Shown here: positions 60,614 to 64,000 of the stretch, in pieces
Position numbering within the stretch: position 1 is the stretch's first letter
Layout of the letters: each line of letters opens with the position of its first letter
Source: Azadirachta indica
Taxonomy: Eukaryota > Streptophyta > Magnoliopsida > Sapindales > Meliaceae
DNA length: 64,000 nt
Assembly (NCBI GenBank): GCA_022749755.1
Contig: CM040444.1
Location: 15,028,274-15,092,273 of the forward strand
Direction: 5' to 3'
Notes under the pieces: model-generated
Told to the model about the DNA's origin: nothing
The model's input: the letters and a program-made list of their open reading frames with translations, nothing else
Database searches by the model: none
Program-made: the position numbers and the translations under genes

Positions 60614-63507
60614 CCTTCACTGGCTGTAGTCAACAGTGTTTTAAAACCTTAAAAAACACAACTTGACCTAAAAAGTTAGAACCAGTTCAACTCAACTCTG
60701 ACTCACTGAGTCACCGGGAACAACTCGGATGCCCCACCCATTGCAACTTTATCCTTTTGTTTACTTTTTGGTCCCACTCAATCAGCAATTTGATTGGGTA
60801 TTTTTTTTAAATTCATAAATATCCTAAATTCCTTTGATTTTTTTATTTATTTATATATTTGCATTATTCAAATCAAAGAACCCTTGTAAGTTCGTTCAAA
60901 AATGAATTTTAACTTTATTCTTGTAATTATTATATGCATAACAAAGTTTATCATATTTTTAATTATTTTTAAATATTACATAATTATATATACAATTTAT
61001 TATCAATACATCATAAATTTATCGTAAAAATCAATATGTGTATACATTTAAAGTTATTCGTAGACATTTGCGCTCAATTACATATTTTATTTAATTAGTT
61101 TAACAAATTTTATTAGCCATTCATTGAATAATTATAAAAAAAATATTTTCAAGAAATAAGAGTGTTTTGATAACGTTTTAAAAAATAATATTTTTTAATA
61201 ATAATGAATAATATTTTGAAAATAGTGTTCTTTAAAAAAAAATTTGTTTAGCATTGTATGATAAAAACAATGTTATTAAATAAAAAAAATAAAAACGTGT
61301 TTGGTACTATGTTTAGTATTATGTAGTAAAAATAATATTGAATGAAAAATAATAAAAATGTGTTTGATATTTTTTTTGAAGATGAATAATATAATTGTTT
61401 TAAAATAAAATTAAAAGTAATTTAAAATACCTTTTATTAACAATAAAAGTAATTTTTTTATTTTTTAAAAAAAATCATAATTTTAAAAAGTAATTAAATT
61501 TTATTTACAATAATTGTGTGAATCACATAAAATATATGATAAACATTAATTTTTAATAAATATCACTTTTCTTTTCAACATAAAATAATTTGTATTACAA
61601 CAATTTTAACAAAAAAGCTAGCCACATGTTAATACTAGACAAAACTTTAATTCTAACAAGTTTCAATCTATTTCAATATAATTTTCGGTGCAATTGAAGT
61701 TTTGCATATTTCAGCCCTTAAAGTGCATGAAACATGCCAAAATTAAATAAATGATTTATTCACCTTTTTTTTTTTGAAAATAAATATCTATTCATTTTAA
61801 AATTTAAATGCAATAAACATTATAGAATAAATAAAATATTACTTTGATAAAGAGATAATATATACTTAAAATTATCTGTAAATCAAGTAAACAAAGAAGT
61901 TAATATTAATTCATGTTTGGGTCTTTTCATTTTCCAAAATTATAAAAATAAAGAATTTTGCACATAATTATGATTTTCTAGGAAAATTCTTCCAGGCATT
62001 TGGTGGCAGAGTCAGAACTGAGTCAAACTCAGTCATGTTGAAAAAAAAAAAAAATTGAAATGACAACAGAAAGAAACCCAGCAAACAATTCTCAATAAGA
62101 GATCCTTTATTCCATTCATTGTAGGACAAATGTTGTGGACACGTGTCGGATCAGGGTGCTACAGGGACCACCGCTCGTAATCAAATAGAATAGTTGCAAA
62201 ATTTAAGAATTTGGGCTATTTTTTTAATTTTTTTTTCCTCAATTGTTCTATTTGTTTGTTTTTTAAATAAAATAAAATAGTTGTTGGTCATGATTCATGA
62301 CTACAAATTGCCCTTTATAGGTTGATAGTGGTAGGCCGCCACCATTTAAATTTTAAATAGATTTCTTAACCTACAAATGCTCCAATATTGTAATATGTAA
62401 AATTTTTATAGATATTTAATTATATTATAGTATGTTAGAATTTTAAAAAAAAATATATCAAATGCTTTGATATAATCATTCAAATTAGCTGAATTTTCGC
62501 TAAATAAATTTTGTTAATCACTTTTTTCAACAGAGTTGTACTATTATCACTCTTTTAAATTTATATTAATTTTTTATTTATAATTTTAATTATTAAAATT
62601 ACATAAAAATATCTCTATCCTTAAACTCACGTACTTTGAGTTAGGATAAAAAAATTTTTAAATTCAGACAGGATTTTTTAAAACCCAATTGGAACCTAAA
62701 AAATTTTATTTAAACTAGATCCAAACTCAATGTTAAATTATATATTATCCGGGTCGGGTTTCAAATTCGAGCAATAAGGCCCAAATTTTTTATTTTAAAG
62801 AATATCATATATGAGACAGGTTTCAAAAATACCTAACATGAATCCATCTAAACATATATAGATATTGGTTCAAGTATTCGGGTATTTGGACACGAATCCG
62901 GCCCAAACCCAACCCAACCCACACCATACCCAAATAATATTTAAATAAAAAGCTCGAACTCAGGACTTTTTTATCTAACCTACTTTGAGTTAAACACTTC
63001 TTACATTTTACGCATTATACATACAATTTACTTGTACTTTGACTAATTTTAACTATCACTTGTCATAATTTTTTCAAAATTTTATATATTTTTCAATTCT
63101 CTAATAAATTCAAAAAATGTTTTAAATTTATAAAGAAAATAATTATGAATGGAAAGAAAGTTGATCACTAAGAATTAAGTTTTTAATCACAATTTAGAAT
63201 TTAGTAGGAATGTACCTTTTACTAGTTAATTGAGTATATTTTATAGAAAAACAATTTAAATAATCAATTTTTTGATTAAAAAAAAGAAAGAAAGAAGAAA
63301 ATTTATTTGAGAATATCGGAAAGTGAGATAATTAGGGTTATTTTTAGAATTAACCTAATACTATAAGAAATTTTTATTTTAATATATTTTAATGAGGTAT
63401 ATAAATCAAAAAATTTATAAGAATTTTTAGGGTTTTTTTGGGTATTACAACAAATAATGTATATTTTTTTTTAAGGGAGTAATCATTGATAAATATAAAA
63501 ATATCAC

Positions 63508-63657
63508 TCTTTTGCCATAAATCGTTTATAACAAAATTTTGATACGAAAAAATTCATAAAATAATAATAATCTTATATTCCCATTTTATTATTTGAGATG
63601 AGAGTATGAGACATATTACTCTTTTGCCATAAATCGCTTCTATCAAAATTTGGAGAC
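63508..63657. repeat. Direct repeat pair, about 41 bp, 109 bp apart
   Basis: Two copies of actcttttgccataaatcg followed by a similar tail (caaaatttgga[t/g]acgaa), starting near 63508 and 63617. Confidence 0.7.
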
Positions 63658-64000
63658 GAAGTGAAAATGTAGGCGTATTTCGTATAGTTATCCTGAAGTC
63701 TATAAAAATTACATATAAAGGAAAAAAATTGTAAAAACTAACACATGCCTTCCCTACTGGCTACTAACTAGTAGCTACTAAAATATTTTCATTGAAATAA
63801 CTGTTTCAAAATTCAAACGTAGAGTTTTTCTCTCTTTAAGTTTCAACTTAAAAAAATGCAAATTAAAGTTTACATGCATACGGGTCGGGTTGTTATTACA
63901 CCTGCACCCGGTCAGCATCAGATTCGGGTACTAAGATGCCCAGTTTTTATATGTGAATCAACTGGAACTGGATGTAATCAATGAAACGGGAAAAAGCATG

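Larger units (their letters stand above)
60502..64000. other. REM-l upstream region and long AT-rich intergenic DNA
   Basis: No gene was recognised to the window end. 60840-62000 and 62380-63480 are strongly AT-rich. An LTR-end-like tttttttgggtattaca occurs at about 63433-63450 without a visible partner. Direct repeats lie near 63508 and 63617. Stretches such as gggtcgggtttc (62751) and acgggtcgggttg (63878) resemble terminal parts of plant DNA transposons but are too short to call. Confidence 0.45.

Noticed and set aside
62751..63910. DNA transposon termini suggested by repeated gggtcgggt motifs
   Set aside because: The motifs are short, not arranged as clear terminal inverted repeats, and no target duplication was found.

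Overview
The window is nuclear DNA of a eudicot plant. Genes carry GT-AG introns, the intergenic DNA is AT-rich, there are two LTR retrotransposons with initiator-Met-tRNA primer sites, and the families present (REM/VRN1 B3 proteins, a CYP82-type P450, nuclear-encoded PetM) are plant-specific. A woody rosid such as Citrus would fit, but I cannot fix the species from sequence alone.

Layout. 1-4019: a Ty1/copia element on the + strand, cut by the left window edge. It has 11 in-frame stops and an internal deletion of reverse transcriptase. It lies inside the last exon of a CYP82-like P450 gene (4020-6062, - strand), which has lost its C-terminus. 8062-8436 (- strand): PetM of the cytochrome b6f complex. 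From 9307 to 60501, about 51 kb, lie twelve REM-type B3 loci, all on the - strand. I label them REM-a to REM-l from left to right.

The array. REM-b (402 aa), c (357), e (572), h (317), i (315), j (428) and k (391) give complete spliced models whose exon phases close. REM-l (355 aa) closes under one preferred donor and looks like the VRN1 orthologue. REM-d has one frameshift; REM-a, f and g are clear pseudogenes. A typical gene has a short first exon holding the first strand of B3-1, a long exon with the rest of B3-1 plus a charged linker, and a last exon with most of B3-2. Relatedness is nested: b, f and j share a linker motif; c, d, e form a second group; g, h, i a third (a recent tandem triplication); k and l a fourth. 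REM-e has three B3 domains and looks like a fusion of two neighbours.

Insertions within the array. A Ty3/gypsy chromovirus-like element (about 42427-49624) lies between REM-i and REM-j. Aligning the triplicated flanks by eye exposes three solo-LTR-like insertions in the g unit: 187 bp, 508 bp and 2327 bp. The first two have perfect 5-bp target duplications and the third has one mismatch.

How they work together. The REM genes probably encode nuclear DNA-binding proteins, with VRN1 as the best-known relative (vernalization response, flowering). Same-strand clustering, lineage-specific copies, fusion and decay point to birth and death by unequal crossing-over rather than to an operon-like unit. 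The P450 and PetM are unrelated flanking genes.
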